NCBI RefSeq assembly: GCF_000744225.1
Contig: NZ_JQLN01000007.1
Location: forward strand, 124,001 to 188,000
DNA: 64,000 bases
DNA from: Kitasatospora mediocidica KCTC 9733
GTDB taxonomy: Bacteria; Actinomycetota; Actinomycetes; Streptomycetales; Streptomycetaceae
Direction of reading: 5' to 3'
A model generated the notes under the pieces. That model searched no databases and was not told where the DNA came from. It saw only the letters and a program-made list of their open reading frames with translations. Position numbers and translations under genes: made by a program. Of this stretch, positions 17,999-25,939 are shown one piece after another; the first letter of the stretch is position 1; the number at the start of each line of letters is the position of its first letter.

Positions 17999-19747
17999 AT
18001 GTCCGCGTTCAGTCGCCGCCGCTTCATCGGCGGCGCTTCGGCCACGGCCGCCGGTGCAGCGCTCTCGCTGGCCGGAGGGACGTTCGCGTCGGCCGCCGCC
18101 CGGGACAGCGCACTGGCGGCCGGCGCGGCGCGCGCCGTCGCGATCGGCGGCACGACGCTGGAGCAGGTCGCCACCCCGCTCGGCAGCACCGGCTACCGGC
18201 GGCTGCTCTCCGGCCCGGGCTGGCCGCTGGTGGTCCGCGGTGAGCTGGCCGCCGCGCAGAGCGGCAGGGACGGACGGCGCACCGGGCTGGCGAGCTTCGT
18301 CCAGTTCACCGACCTGCACCTGTGCGACACCGAGTCGCCGATGCGCTTCGAGTACCTGGCGCGCTGGAACGACGCCGCGCACCGCCCGCAGGAGACGCTC
18401 ACCGTGCGGGGCGCCTCCTCGCTGGTCGAGCGGGTGAACGAGGTGGCCGCCGGACCGTACACCGGCCTGCCGTTCAGCCTGGTGATGGCCACCGGTGACA
18501 ACACCGACAACCACGAGCAGCTCGAACTCGACTGGTACCTGACGGTGATGAGCGGCGGCCGGGTGACGCCCAACAGCGGCGACCCGAACCGCTACGAGGG
18601 CGTGCAGAACTCCGGCAGCGCCGCGTACTGGAACCCCGAGAGCGCCTACCAGGACACCTACAAGGCGCTGGGCTTCCCCCAGGTCCCCGGCTTCCTGAGC
18701 GCGGCCGGCAGCTCGTTCCAGGCCCCCGGCCTGAAGACGCCCTGGTACACCACGGTCGGCAACCACGACGACAGCATCGAGGGCACGCTGCCCGACCTCG
18801 GCCTGCTGAACTCGCTCTACACCGGCAACCGCAAGATCGAGGGCTGCGACGACGCCGACGCGGCGAAGCTGGCCGGCCTGCTGAAGAGCGACCCGGCCTC
18901 CGCCGTGCTGCTGCTCGGCAAGCTGCTGCAGGACGCCGACGCGGTGCGCGAGATCACCCCGGACGCCCGCCGCCAGCCGTTCACCACCCAGCAGTTCGCC
19001 CAGGCGCACCTCAACCCGGCCTACACCGGCGCCGGCCCCTACGGCCACGGCTTCACCTCCGACGCGGCCCACAGCGGCAACCTCTACTACACCTTCGAGA
19101 TCTCCGAGGGCGTGCTCGGCATCAGCCTGGACACCACCAACGCGGCCGGCTTCGCCGACGGCTCGATCGGCACCGCGCAGCTGAACTGGCTGGAGCAGCA
19201 GCTGCGGGCCAACAGCGACCACTGGTACGACACCAACGGGACCCTGGTGCGCGGCGGCTCCAGCAACCGCCTGGTGGTGCTGTTCAGCCACCACACCAGC
19301 ACCACCATGGGCAACCTGCTGCTCGACCCGCGGCACTTCTTCGAGCTGCGGCACGACGGCAACGCACTGGTCGCGCTGCTCCAGCGCTACCCGAACGTGC
19401 TGGCCTGGGTGAACGGCCACACTCACCAGAACCAGATCACCGCGCACGGCCACGCGGTGCCCGAGCGGGCGTTCTGGGAGATCAACACCGCCTCGCACAT
19501 CGACTTCCCGCAGCACGCGCGGATCATCGAGGTCACCGACAACGGCGACGGCACCCTCTCGCTCTTCACCACCCTGATCGAGTCCGCCGCCCCCTACGGC
19601 ACCGCCTTCGACGACACCTCGGACGCGGCACTGGCCTCGCTCTACCGCGAACTCTCCTTCAACGACCCGTACGCCACCCCGGGCGCCAAGCTCGGCACCC
19701 CGCTGGACCACAACACCGAACTGCTGCTGGCCAAGCCCGGCCGCTGA
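17999..19747 (+). CDS. Tat-exported metallophosphoesterase (TIGR03767-like)
   Basis: 582 residues from the ATG at 17999, preceded by AAGGGGG. The N-terminus has a twin-arginine signal (SRRRFIGGASA) and a hydrophobic stretch ending at ASAAA. Calcineurin-type metal motifs are QFTDLHLCD (D-x-H), MATGDNTDN (GDN), TVGNHDDS (GNHD) and VNGHTHQN (GHTH). It follows the actinobacterial secreted phosphoesterase group. Likely acts on extracellular phosphate esters after export as a folded metalloprotein. The 210-bp gap after kup holds no gene; a hairpin follows at 19758. Confidence 0.88.
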   Translation: MSAFSRRRFIGGASATAAGAALSLAGGTFASAAARDSALAAGAARAVAIGGTTLEQVATPLGSTGYRRLLSGPGWPLVVRGELAAAQSGRDGRRTGLASFVQFTDLHLCDTESPMRFEYLARWNDAAHRPQETLTVRGASSLVERVNEVAAGPYTGLPFSLVMATGDNTDNHEQLELDWYLTVMSGGRVTPNSGDPNRYEGVQNSGSAAYWNPESAYQDTYKALGFPQVPGFLSAAGSSFQAPGLKTPWYTTVGNHDDSIEGTLPDLGLLNSLYTGNRKIEGCDDADAAKLAGLLKSDPASAVLLLGKLLQDADAVREITPDARRQPFTTQQFAQAHLNPAYTGAGPYGHGFTSDAAHSGNLYYTFEISEGVLGISLDTTNAAGFADGSIGTAQLNWLEQQLRANSDHWYDTNGTLVRGGSSNRLVVLFSHHTSTTMGNLLLDPRHFFELRHDGNALVALLQRYPNVLAWVNGHTHQNQITAHGHAVPERAFWEINTASHIDFPQHARIIEVTDNGDGTLSLFTTLIESAAPYGTAFDDTSDAALASLYRELSFNDPYATPGAKLGTPLDHNTELLLAKPGR

Positions 19748-19757
19748 CCGCGCCGTC

Positions 19758-19787
19758 CCCGCGGGCGGGCGACCGCTCGCCCGCGGG
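19758..19787 (+). terminator. Hairpin terminator after the phosphoesterase gene
   Basis: Ten-base arms CCCGCGGGCG (19758-19767) and CGCCCGCGGG (19778-19787), starting 11 bases after the stop codon. Confidence 0.6.
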
Positions 19788-19917
19788 AGGCGGCCGCGCC
19801 CCCCGCTCCTCCCCGCGGCCTGTGGTGTGCCGTCGATCGGGGCCGTGAATCGATCTTGTCGGCTAGGCTGCGGCGACGACGGGTTCATGACATGAAGTGC
19901 GGGGGAGTGGAGTACGC

Positions 19918-20631
19918 ATGTCCGATTCGACAGAGCACCTGCTGGCCTGGGGCGGCGAGAAGGTGGCCTGCACGGTGTGGGAGCCGGCCGGCGGCCCCGC
20001 GAGGCGTCGCACCGCGGTCGTCATGCACGGCGCGGGCGCCGCCGACCAGAGCGTGCACGGGCAGCTGGTCCGGCAGTTGGCCGAGCGCGGCTGCCGCACC
20101 CTCGCCTTCGACTTCACCGGCCACGGCGCCAGCTCGGGCCTCCTTCAGGAGCTCAGCCTCAGCGACCGCTTCGACCAGGCGCGGGCCGTGATCGACTCCC
20201 TCGCCCCGGGCGAGGACCACCTCGTGCTCGTCGGCGCGAGCATGAGCGGGCAGACGGTGGCCGACCTCGCCGCGCACTACGGCGGCCGGGTGGCGGCGGT
20301 CGGCCTGCTGGCCCCCGCGGTCTATCCGCGCCGGGCCTGGCCGCTGCGGTTCGACTCCGGCTTCACGCAGGCCATTCGAGTCCCGCAGGCCTGGCGCGAC
20401 TCCGCCGCGCTGGACACCTACGCGCACTACACCGGGCGCGCCGTCCTGGCCGTCCCCGGACGGGATCACGTCATCCCGCCGGCCGTGAACGAGGCCCTCG
20501 TCCAGGCGCTGTCCGTCCGCGCCGACTTCACCCACCTGGTCTTCCCCGACGCCGACCACCACCTCGGGCGCTACTTCCAGGCCAACCCGGACGCCTGCGC
20601 CCGCTTCGCCGACGCACTCACCGCGCCCTGA
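19918..20631 (+). CDS. Alpha/beta hydrolase
   Basis: 237 residues from the ATG at 19918 with GGGGGAG upstream. The fold shows the oxyanion region VVMHGAG, then FDFTGHGAS, the nucleophile elbow GASMSG (Ser about residue 107), an acid near VPGRDHVIPP and the catalytic His in FPDADHHLG. It is a small serine hydrolase of the dienelactone-hydrolase/esterase style with unknown substrate. It stands alone, with terminator-like DNA before it. Confidence 0.82.
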   Translation: MSDSTEHLLAWGGEKVACTVWEPAGGPARRRTAVVMHGAGAADQSVHGQLVRQLAERGCRTLAFDFTGHGASSGLLQELSLSDRFDQARAVIDSLAPGEDHLVLVGASMSGQTVADLAAHYGGRVAAVGLLAPAVYPRRAWPLRFDSGFTQAIRVPQAWRDSAALDTYAHYTGRAVLAVPGRDHVIPPAVNEALVQALSVRADFTHLVFPDADHHLGRYFQANPDACARFADALTAP

Positions 20632-20778
20632 AGCAACCCTGACGCCGGATCCTGTTCGAAACCAACCAGGCGGCAGGGCTTGTGGGAGTCGTCACTTCGG
20701 CCTAATTTAACCAGCCAAGTAAGTCGAGTTACATCGCGACTGACAGCACTTGGGCTGTTCGCGGGAAGAAGGTCGACC

Positions 20779-21564
20779 ATGTCCGTCCGAAGAACACTCA
20801 CCACCCTCGGCGCGATAGCCCTGGGGCTCCCGCTCCTGACGCCCGTGCAGAGCGCGGACGCCGCGACGTACCGCAACGGCGCGTGGTTCAGCTACGTCTC
20901 CGGCCAGCAGATCACCAGCGCCACCGGCGCCGGCGTCACCATGATGCAGGCCACCCCCTACGTGGCGAGCGCGCAGGGCCACTCGTTGCAGGAACTGTCC
21001 CTCCAGGACGCGAACCAGCAGTCCACCATCGAGGTGGGCTGGACCGTCGACCCGCAGGTCAACGGCGACTACCTGCCCCACCTGTTCGTCTTCCACTGGG
21101 TCGACGGCCAGGTCTCCTGCTACAACGGCTGCGGCTTCGTCCCGGCCACCGGCAGCGGCGTGTGGCCCGGCATGCCCGTCACCTCGGGAGTGGCGGGCAC
21201 GTTTCAGATCAGCCACGACACCGGCACCCGGGCCTGGTGGATCTACTACAACGGGCGCGCCGTCGGCGACTTCCCCGACGCGCTCTGGCAGGACCCGGCG
21301 ACCCGGGCCGACACCTTCACCAGCGCGCAACTCGTCAGCGCCTTCGGCGAGGTGGCCGATCCCGGCCAGGCCAGCCGCAGCTGGATGGGTGACGGCTCGT
21401 GCGGCAGCTCGTCCGCCTCCTCCACCATCTCGGGCTACCAGCTCTACGGCTCCGCGGACCAACCGGATTTCACGGTCCGTTCGACCGATCCCGGCTCGTA
21501 CAACTCCGGTAGCGCCACCGCTACTTCGTTCCACCTCGGCGGGTCCGGCAGCGGAGGCTGCTGA
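20779..21564 (+). CDS. Secreted neprosin-like glutamic endopeptidase
   Basis: 261 residues. A Sec signal (LTTLGAIALGLPLLTPVQSADA) is followed by a neprosin domain: NGAWFSYVSGQQI, GHSLQELSLQD, TIEVGWTVDPQVNGDYLPHL, FHWVDGQVSCYNGCGFV and the C-terminal FGEVADP. Neprosins use two Glu residues; likely ones here are in STIEVGW and AFGEVAD. Known members cleave after proline. A GAAGAAGG site precedes the ATG, and the 147-bp upstream gap is unusually AT-rich (TAATTTAACC, GTTACATC), which suits a promoter. A different glutamic peptidase (G1 type) lies at 55466-56200. Confidence 0.83.
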   Translation: MSVRRTLTTLGAIALGLPLLTPVQSADAATYRNGAWFSYVSGQQITSATGAGVTMMQATPYVASAQGHSLQELSLQDANQQSTIEVGWTVDPQVNGDYLPHLFVFHWVDGQVSCYNGCGFVPATGSGVWPGMPVTSGVAGTFQISHDTGTRAWWIYYNGRAVGDFPDALWQDPATRADTFTSAQLVSAFGEVADPGQASRSWMGDGSCGSSSASSTISGYQLYGSADQPDFTVRSTDPGSYNSGSATATSFHLGGSGSGGC

Positions 21565-21586
21565 GGGCGGCCCGGGCAGGGGGCGA

Positions 21587-21615
21587 TTGTGCTCGATCCG
21601 TTCCGGCGTTACGGT
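21587..21615 (+). promoter_or_regulatory. Putative promoter of the sulfur module
   Basis: TTGTGC (21587-21592) and TACGGT (21610-21615) are separated by 17 bases, matching the vegetative sigma-factor layout. Transcription would begin near 21622, about 55 bases before the first cysteine leader peptide. Confidence 0.45.
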
Positions 21616-21676
21616 GACGACCGGGTGGGACCCGCAGCGGTCCCCGCAGGCGCGATCGAAGGCGGAGGTGACGGCA

Positions 21677-21757
21677 GTGCGGCGATCCACGAACACGTAC
21701 TCGCGACGCCACATCGACCTCCAGCGCATGGCCAGCGCCCTCTGTCCGACGGCCTGA
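21677..21757 (+). CDS. Cysteine-type leader peptide (26 residues)
   Basis: A GTG-started ORF with GGAGG 8 bases upstream. The C-terminal part reads SRRHIDLQRMASALC followed by PTA and stop. The RRH[IV]DL..[MV].SALC pattern is the one seen in small uORFs ahead of sulfur-assimilation genes in actinobacteria, where ribosome progress at the Cys codon controls downstream expression. It lies 141 bases before a two-gene flavin-monooxygenase operon. No clear terminator hairpin sits between, so the control may be translational or Rho-dependent. Confidence 0.75.
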   Translation: MRRSTNTYSRRHIDLQRMASALCPTA

Positions 21758-21898
21758 GCTCCTCCCCTCCCCGCTCTCCACCCCGCCGCCGCCGCGACGT
21801 TGCCCCGGACACCGCTCTGCACCGCGCTCCGGCGCCCGCCGCGTTCGGCCTGCCCGCGCGGCTGTGGAGAGCCCATCCGAGCAGGAAGCGACGTCCCC

Positions 21899-23164
21899 AT
21901 GCCCCGACCACACCCCGCCCTCCACCTGGCCGTCGCCCTCGACGGAGCCGGCTGGCACCCCGCCGCCTGGCGCGAGCCCGACGCCCGGCCCAAGGACCTT
22001 CTGACGGCCGGTTACTGGGCCGACCTCGTCGCCGAGGCCGAGCGCGGCCTGCTGGACTTCGTCACCATCGAGGACTCCCCCGGCCTCCAATCGTCCCTGC
22101 CCTTCGCCCCCGACGACCGCGTCGACCAGGTCCGCGGCCGGCTGGACGCCGTACTGATCGCCTCCCGGATCGCACCGCTGACCCGCACCATCGGGCTGAT
22201 ACCGACCGCGGCGGTCACCCACGGCGAGCCGTTCCACCTCTCCAAGGCGATCGCCACCCTGGACTACGTCAGCGGCGGCCGGGCCGGCGTGCGGGTGCAG
22301 GTCTCGCGTCCGTTCGAGGCCGAGCTCTTCGGCCGCCGGACCGTCGCGTCGTACGGGCTGGACGACTTCCGCCACCCCGACCGGTCCCGACCCGAAATCC
22401 TGGCGCAGATCGCCGAGTTGTTCGACGAGGCGGCCGACCACGTCGAGGTCGTGCGGCGGCTGTGGGACAGCTGGGAGGACGACGCGGAGATCCGCGACAC
22501 GGCCACCGGGCGCTTCGTCGACCGGGCCAAGCTGCACTACATCGACTTCGAGGGACCGAGGTTCAGCGTCAAGGGCCCGTCCATCACGCCCCGGCCGCCG
22601 CAGGGCCAGCCGATCGTGGCCGCGCTGGCCCACAACACCCTCCCGTTCCGCCTGGTGGCCCGGGCGGCCGACATCGGGTTCGTCACGCCGCGGGACCGCT
22701 CGCACGCCGCCGGGATCGTCGACGAGCTCCGCCACGAGCAGGCCGCCGCGGGCCGGGCCGAGCAGACCGTGCACGTCTTCGGCGACCTGGTGGTCTTCCT
22801 GGACCCGGAGCCGGGCGCGGCAGCCGCCCGCCGCAGCCGTCTGGACAACCGGGCCGGGGCCGAACTCACCAGCGACGCCCAGGTGTTCACCGGAACGCCC
22901 GGGCAGCTGGCCGACCTGCTGGAGGACTGGCGACAGGCGGGCCTGACCGGCTTCCGGCTGCGCCCGGGCACCCTCCCGCACGACCTGGAGCAGATCACCC
23001 GCGCCCTCGTCCCGGAGCTCCAGCGCCGGGGCGTCTTCCGCACCGCGTACGAGGCGGACACCCTGCGCGGACTGCTCGGCCTCTCCCGTCCCGCCAGCCG
23101 CTACGCCGACACCGCCGCCGTCCCGGCGCGCCGCACAGAGACCTCAAGGACGCCCGTCGCATGA
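21899..23164 (+). CDS. LLM-class FMN-dependent monooxygenase (NtaA/SnaA/DszA type)
   Basis: 421 residues from the ATG at 21899, preceded by GCAGGAAG. It has the TIM-barrel luciferase-like fold: FVTIEDSPGLQ, IAPLTRTIGLIPTAAVTHGEPFHLSKAIATLDYVSGGR (in segments) and the flavin-site region RPPQGQPIVAALAHN. This group oxidises aminopolycarboxylates, sulfides or sulfonates using reduced FMN from a separate reductase. The gene overlaps the next monooxygenase by ATGA. Its place between sulfur leader peptides suggests it releases sulfur from organosulfur compounds; the substrate is not known. Confidence 0.85.
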   Translation: MPRPHPALHLAVALDGAGWHPAAWREPDARPKDLLTAGYWADLVAEAERGLLDFVTIEDSPGLQSSLPFAPDDRVDQVRGRLDAVLIASRIAPLTRTIGLIPTAAVTHGEPFHLSKAIATLDYVSGGRAGVRVQVSRPFEAELFGRRTVASYGLDDFRHPDRSRPEILAQIAELFDEAADHVEVVRRLWDSWEDDAEIRDTATGRFVDRAKLHYIDFEGPRFSVKGPSITPRPPQGQPIVAALAHNTLPFRLVARAADIGFVTPRDRSHAAGIVDELRHEQAAAGRAEQTVHVFGDLVVFLDPEPGAAAARRSRLDNRAGAELTSDAQVFTGTPGQLADLLEDWRQAGLTGFRLRPGTLPHDLEQITRALVPELQRRGVFRTAYEADTLRGLLGLSRPASRYADTAAVPARRTETSRTPVA

Positions 23165-24528
23165 GCAAGCCCGTCAAGCAGATCCATCTCGCCGCGCACT
23201 TCCCCGGCGTGAACAACACCACCGTGTGGAGCGACCCGGCCGCCGGCAGCCAGGTCGACTTCAGCTCCTTCGTGCACCTGGCCCGGACCGCCGAACGCGC
23301 CAAGTTCGACTTCCTCTTCCTCGCCGAGGGCCTGCGGCTGCGCGAACAGGGCGGGAAGATCTACGACTTGGACGTGGTCGGCCGCCCGGACACCTTCACC
23401 GTGCTGGCCGCGCTGGCCGCGGTCACCGACCGGCTCGGGCTGGCCGGCACGATCAACTCCACCTTCAACGAGCCCTACGAGGTGGCCCGCCAGTTCGCCT
23501 CGCTGGACCACCTGTCGGCCGGCCGGGCCGCCTGGAACGTCGTCACCTCCTGGGACGAGTTCACCGGGCAGAACTTCCGGCGCGGCGGATTCCTGGCCCA
23601 GGAGGACCGCTACGAGCGGGCCAGGCAGTTCCTGGACGCCGCGCATGTGCTGTTCGACTCCTGGCGGGGCGACGAGATCCTCGCGGACCAGGAGTCCGGG
23701 GTCTTCCTCGGCGACCCGGACGCGGGTCGATTCGACCACCACGACAGCCAGTTCGACATCACCGGACGGTTCAGCACGCCACGCAGCCCGCAGGGCCGGC
23801 CGGTGGTCTTCCAGGCCGGCGACTCCGAGGAGGGCCGCGAGTTCGCCGCCGCTTCCGCCGACGCCATCTTCACCCGGCACGGCACGCTGGAGGCCGGCCG
23901 CGCCTTCTACGCCGACGTCAAGGGACGCCTGGCCCGCTACGGCCGCTCCCCCGACGAGCTGAAGGTGCTGCCCGGGGTGACCTTCGTGCTCGGCGACACC
24001 GACGCCGAGGCGCACGAGAAAGCCACGCTGATCCGCCGTCAGCAGGTGAGTGGCCAGAGCGCGATCAGGTTCCTGGAACAGGTGTGGAACCGCGACCTGA
24101 GCGACCTCGACCCGGACGGGCCGCTGCCCGCCGTCGACCCGCTGGTCGGCGAGAACACCATCGCGCGCGGCCGGGCCGACGTGCGCTCGCACCGCGACCC
24201 GCTGGCGATCGCCGCGCGCTGGCGCGAGCTGGCCGAGGCGAAGAAGCTCTCCGTCCGGGAGCTGATCATCGAGGTGACCGGGCAGCAGTCCTTCATCGGC
24301 ACACCCTCCCAGGTCGCCGAGGCCATGAACGAGTTCGTCCAGACGGACGCCGGTGACGGGTTCATCCTGGCGCCGCACCTGACCCCGGGCGGGATCGACG
24401 ACTTCGCCGACAGCGTGGTCCCGCTGCTCCAGGAGCGCGGGGTCTTCCGTACCGAGTACGCGGGGGCCACGCTGCGCGACCACCTCGGGCTCGGCCCCGC
24501 GCGCACGACCCGGCGGGCGGCGTCGTGA
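23161..24528 (+). CDS. LLM-class FMN-dependent monooxygenase (NtaA/DmoA type)
   Basis: 455 residues, starting inside the stop of the previous gene. Family signatures include AHFPGVNNTTVWSDP, LAGTINSTFNEPYEVARQFASLDHLS in parts, SAGRAAWNVVTSWDE, RYERARQFLDAAHVLFDSW and RSPQGRPVVFQAGDSEEGREFAA, the phosphate/FMN-binding stretch of NtaA, DszA and DmoA proteins. The C-terminal DGFILAPHLTPGGIDDF is also conserved. It probably works with the neighbouring monooxygenase on related sulfur or nitrogen compounds. The ORF ends just before a 9-base tandem repeat. Confidence 0.88.
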   Translation: MSKPVKQIHLAAHFPGVNNTTVWSDPAAGSQVDFSSFVHLARTAERAKFDFLFLAEGLRLREQGGKIYDLDVVGRPDTFTVLAALAAVTDRLGLAGTINSTFNEPYEVARQFASLDHLSAGRAAWNVVTSWDEFTGQNFRRGGFLAQEDRYERARQFLDAAHVLFDSWRGDEILADQESGVFLGDPDAGRFDHHDSQFDITGRFSTPRSPQGRPVVFQAGDSEEGREFAAASADAIFTRHGTLEAGRAFYADVKGRLARYGRSPDELKVLPGVTFVLGDTDAEAHEKATLIRRQQVSGQSAIRFLEQVWNRDLSDLDPDGPLPAVDPLVGENTIARGRADVRSHRDPLAIAARWRELAEAKKLSVRELIIEVTGQQSFIGTPSQVAEAMNEFVQTDAGDGFILAPHLTPGGIDDFADSVVPLLQERGVFRTEYAGATLRDHLGLGPARTTRRAAS

Positions 24529-24532
24529 CGTA

Positions 24533-24563
24533 CCGCACCCACCGCACCCACCGCACCCACCGC
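24533..24563. repeat. CCGCACCCA tandem repeat
   Basis: Three exact 9-base units (24533-24541, 24542-24550, 24551-24559) plus CCGC, directly after the second monooxygenase stop. No function is evident; it may be a slippage product. Confidence 0.7.
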
Positions 24564-24652
24564 TCAGCGGGCTCGCGGGCGCCGGGCGGGCCGCGAACCG
24601 GCCGGTGTGTTCACTGGGTGGACGGATCGCGCGAGTGGCGCCCGCGCGGTGC

Positions 24653-24658
24653 TACAGT
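24653..24658 (+). promoter_or_regulatory. -10 element TACAGT of the Met-rich leader
   Basis: TACAGT sits so that transcription would begin at about 24665, on or next to the leader ATG at 24666. This suggests a leaderless leader-peptide mRNA. No clear -35 is seen. Confidence 0.4.
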
Positions 24659-24665
24659 CCGGCCC

Positions 24666-24731
24666 ATGCTGCACACCACCGCACTCGCCATGATGCGAAT
24701 GATGCCCCCGACCTCGGAGGTACTTCGCTAG
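24666..24731 (+). CDS. Methionine-rich leader peptide (21 residues)
   Basis: ATG to TAG, encoding a peptide with five Met, four of them clustered as AMMRMMPPT. There is no ribosome-binding site because the probable transcription start coincides with the ATG. The stop codon lies in a perfect palindrome, TTCGCTAGCGAA, and an intrinsic terminator follows 26 bases later. The layout (short ORF with clustered key codons, competing hairpin, terminator, then biosynthetic gene) is classic ribosome-mediated attenuation. Methionine is the obvious cue, fitting the SAM-hydrolase-like gene downstream. Confidence 0.65.
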   Translation: MLHTTALAMMRMMPPTSEVLR

Positions 24732-24756
24732 CGAAGCCGTGTGCGCGAATGACGCG

Positions 24757-24790
24757 ACGGACCCTCCGGAAACGGGGGGTCCGTTTTTTG
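24757..24790 (+). terminator. Intrinsic terminator/attenuator before the SAM-hydrolase gene
   Basis: Stem ACGGACCC with GGGTCCGT, extended by TCC against GGG, around GGAAAC, followed by six T. It lies between the Met-rich leader peptide and the gene at 24872, so it is placed to switch that gene off when the leader is translated freely. Confidence 0.8.
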
Positions 24791-24871
24791 TTGTCCCGAA
24801 TTCCCGTTTGCCCTGAATCATCACCTCCCCATTCCCCCAGGCCCTCCCCAGCAGAAGGCGAAGAACCCGCC

Positions 24872-25708
24872 ATGACGCATCCCCCGGTCATCTCGCTCAC
24901 CGACTGCGCCGACCCCAACGCACTGGCCCGGCAGTCCGCCCGGATCGCCGCGCTCTTCGGCGCCACACCGACCGTCCTGCCGCTGAGCGGACCGGACCCG
25001 GAGGGCGCCGCCGCCCTCACCCTGCTCGACCTGCTGCGCTCCACGGGCCTGACCGGCGGACCGACCCACCCGGTCGTGGTCCTGGTCAACATCGCGCCCC
25101 GGGACGGGCACTGGCCCAACGGCGCGCCGTTCTGCTACTTCCGCCACGGGGACCACCTGGTGATCAGCACGGTGAACCACCGGGTCCTGGCACCGCTGGC
25201 CGGCTACCTCGGCCTGGTGGAGGTGCAGGTCACCGACGTGCGCGAGGTGCTGGAGGCCGCGGCCGGCCAATGGGCCGAGCTGGCCGAGGCCGAGGTCGAG
25301 GAGATCGTCCGGACCCAGTTCCGCAGCCTCTGGTACGTGCCGCTGCTGGCCCGCTGGCTGGCGGACGGCCGCCCGGTCCCCGCCGAGGCGCTGCCGGTGC
25401 GCCACAGCGCGCCCGAGGCCGTCCGGGTCGCCGTGGTGGACAACTTCGGCAACTGCAAGCTGGACCGGCCGGCCACCGCGCTGCCCGGCTACGGCGGTGC
25501 GGCGACGCTGGCCGTCCGCAGCCGGCACGACGGCCGGAACGTCCAGGTGCGCTGTTACGACCGGCTGCCCGACGTTCCGCTCGGCGAGCCGGGAATCACC
25601 GTCGGGAGTTCCGGTGTCGGCTTCGCCGAACTGGTGGTGCGCGGTGGCTCCGCAGCCGAACTTTTCGGTCTGCGCGAGGGCGACCGGGTCCTTCATCTCA
25701 CCAGCTGA
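24872..25708 (+). CDS. SAM hydroxide adenosyltransferase-like protein (DUF62 family)
   Basis: 278 residues. N-terminal ISLTDCADPNALARQSARIA corresponds to the TD-x-x-D entry of SAM hydrolases and SAM-dependent halogenases; the C-terminal domain has VVDNFGNCKLD and the ending GSAAELFGLREGDRVLHL, both family signatures. The middle differs from the usual VDPGVG motif (VVLVNIAPRDG), so it is a divergent member and substrate use is uncertain. Family enzymes split S-adenosylmethionine to adenosine and methionine. The Met-rich attenuator just upstream supports a role in SAM/methionine balance. Confidence 0.65.
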   Translation: MTHPPVISLTDCADPNALARQSARIAALFGATPTVLPLSGPDPEGAAALTLLDLLRSTGLTGGPTHPVVVLVNIAPRDGHWPNGAPFCYFRHGDHLVISTVNHRVLAPLAGYLGLVEVQVTDVREVLEAAAGQWAELAEAEVEEIVRTQFRSLWYVPLLARWLADGRPVPAEALPVRHSAPEAVRVAVVDNFGNCKLDRPATALPGYGGAATLAVRSRHDGRNVQVRCYDRLPDVPLGEPGITVGSSGVGFAELVVRGGSAAELFGLREGDRVLHLTS

Positions 25709-25746
25709 CATGTTGTCCGGGCGTTACCCGATGGTGGCCGACGAAA

Positions 25747-25776
25747 TTGACACCGCGCTCCACCACCCGGAATGCT
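25747..25776 (+). promoter_or_regulatory. Putative promoter of the second cysteine leader
   Basis: TTGACA (25747-25752), an 18-base spacer and AATGCT (25771-25776). The expected transcription start is at about 25783-25784, which coincides with the leader ATG. Confidence 0.45.
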
Positions 25777-25783
25777 GAAACGC

Positions 25784-25858
25784 ATGTCCGGAACTCTCCC
25801 GCTGGTACGCCGCCGCCACGTGGACCACGTGCGCTGCGCCGCTGATCTGTGTCGCTGA
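25784..25858 (+). CDS. Second cysteine-type leader peptide (24 residues), probably leaderless
   Basis: ATG to TGA. The C-terminal part reads RRRHVDHVRCAADLC then Arg and stop, matching the RRHVD...C layout of actinobacterial cysteine uORFs, here with two Cys codons. There is no ribosome-binding site and the predicted transcription start falls on the ATG. An in-frame ATG at 25772 would lie inside the -10 and is not favoured. It lies 81 bases before the ABC-transporter binding-protein gene, which it probably controls. No strong hairpin lies between. Confidence 0.7.
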   Translation: MSGTLPLVRRRHVDHVRCAADLCR

Positions 25859-25939
25859 CGCGCCGCTGAGCGCACCGCGCCGGCCCGTCTCCGTACCCTC
25901 CGTACCCTCCTTTCGGACTCTCCTGCGAAGGATCCCCCC

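Noticed and set aside
16484..19888. Minus-strand frame of 1134 codons across kup and the phosphoesterase
   Set aside because: Spans two well-supported plus-strand genes and the gap between them; composition is that of a shadow frame.
21589..24528. Single 979-codon protein joining both monooxygenases
   Set aside because: Only the part from 23161 is in the coding frame. The earlier part is Arg/Pro-rich and out of frame with the first monooxygenase, which overlaps the second by ATGA.
25772..25783. Alternative ATG at 25772 for the second cysteine leader
   Set aside because: It would fall inside the proposed -10 element and has no ribosome-binding site; the ATG at 25784 fits a leaderless start.
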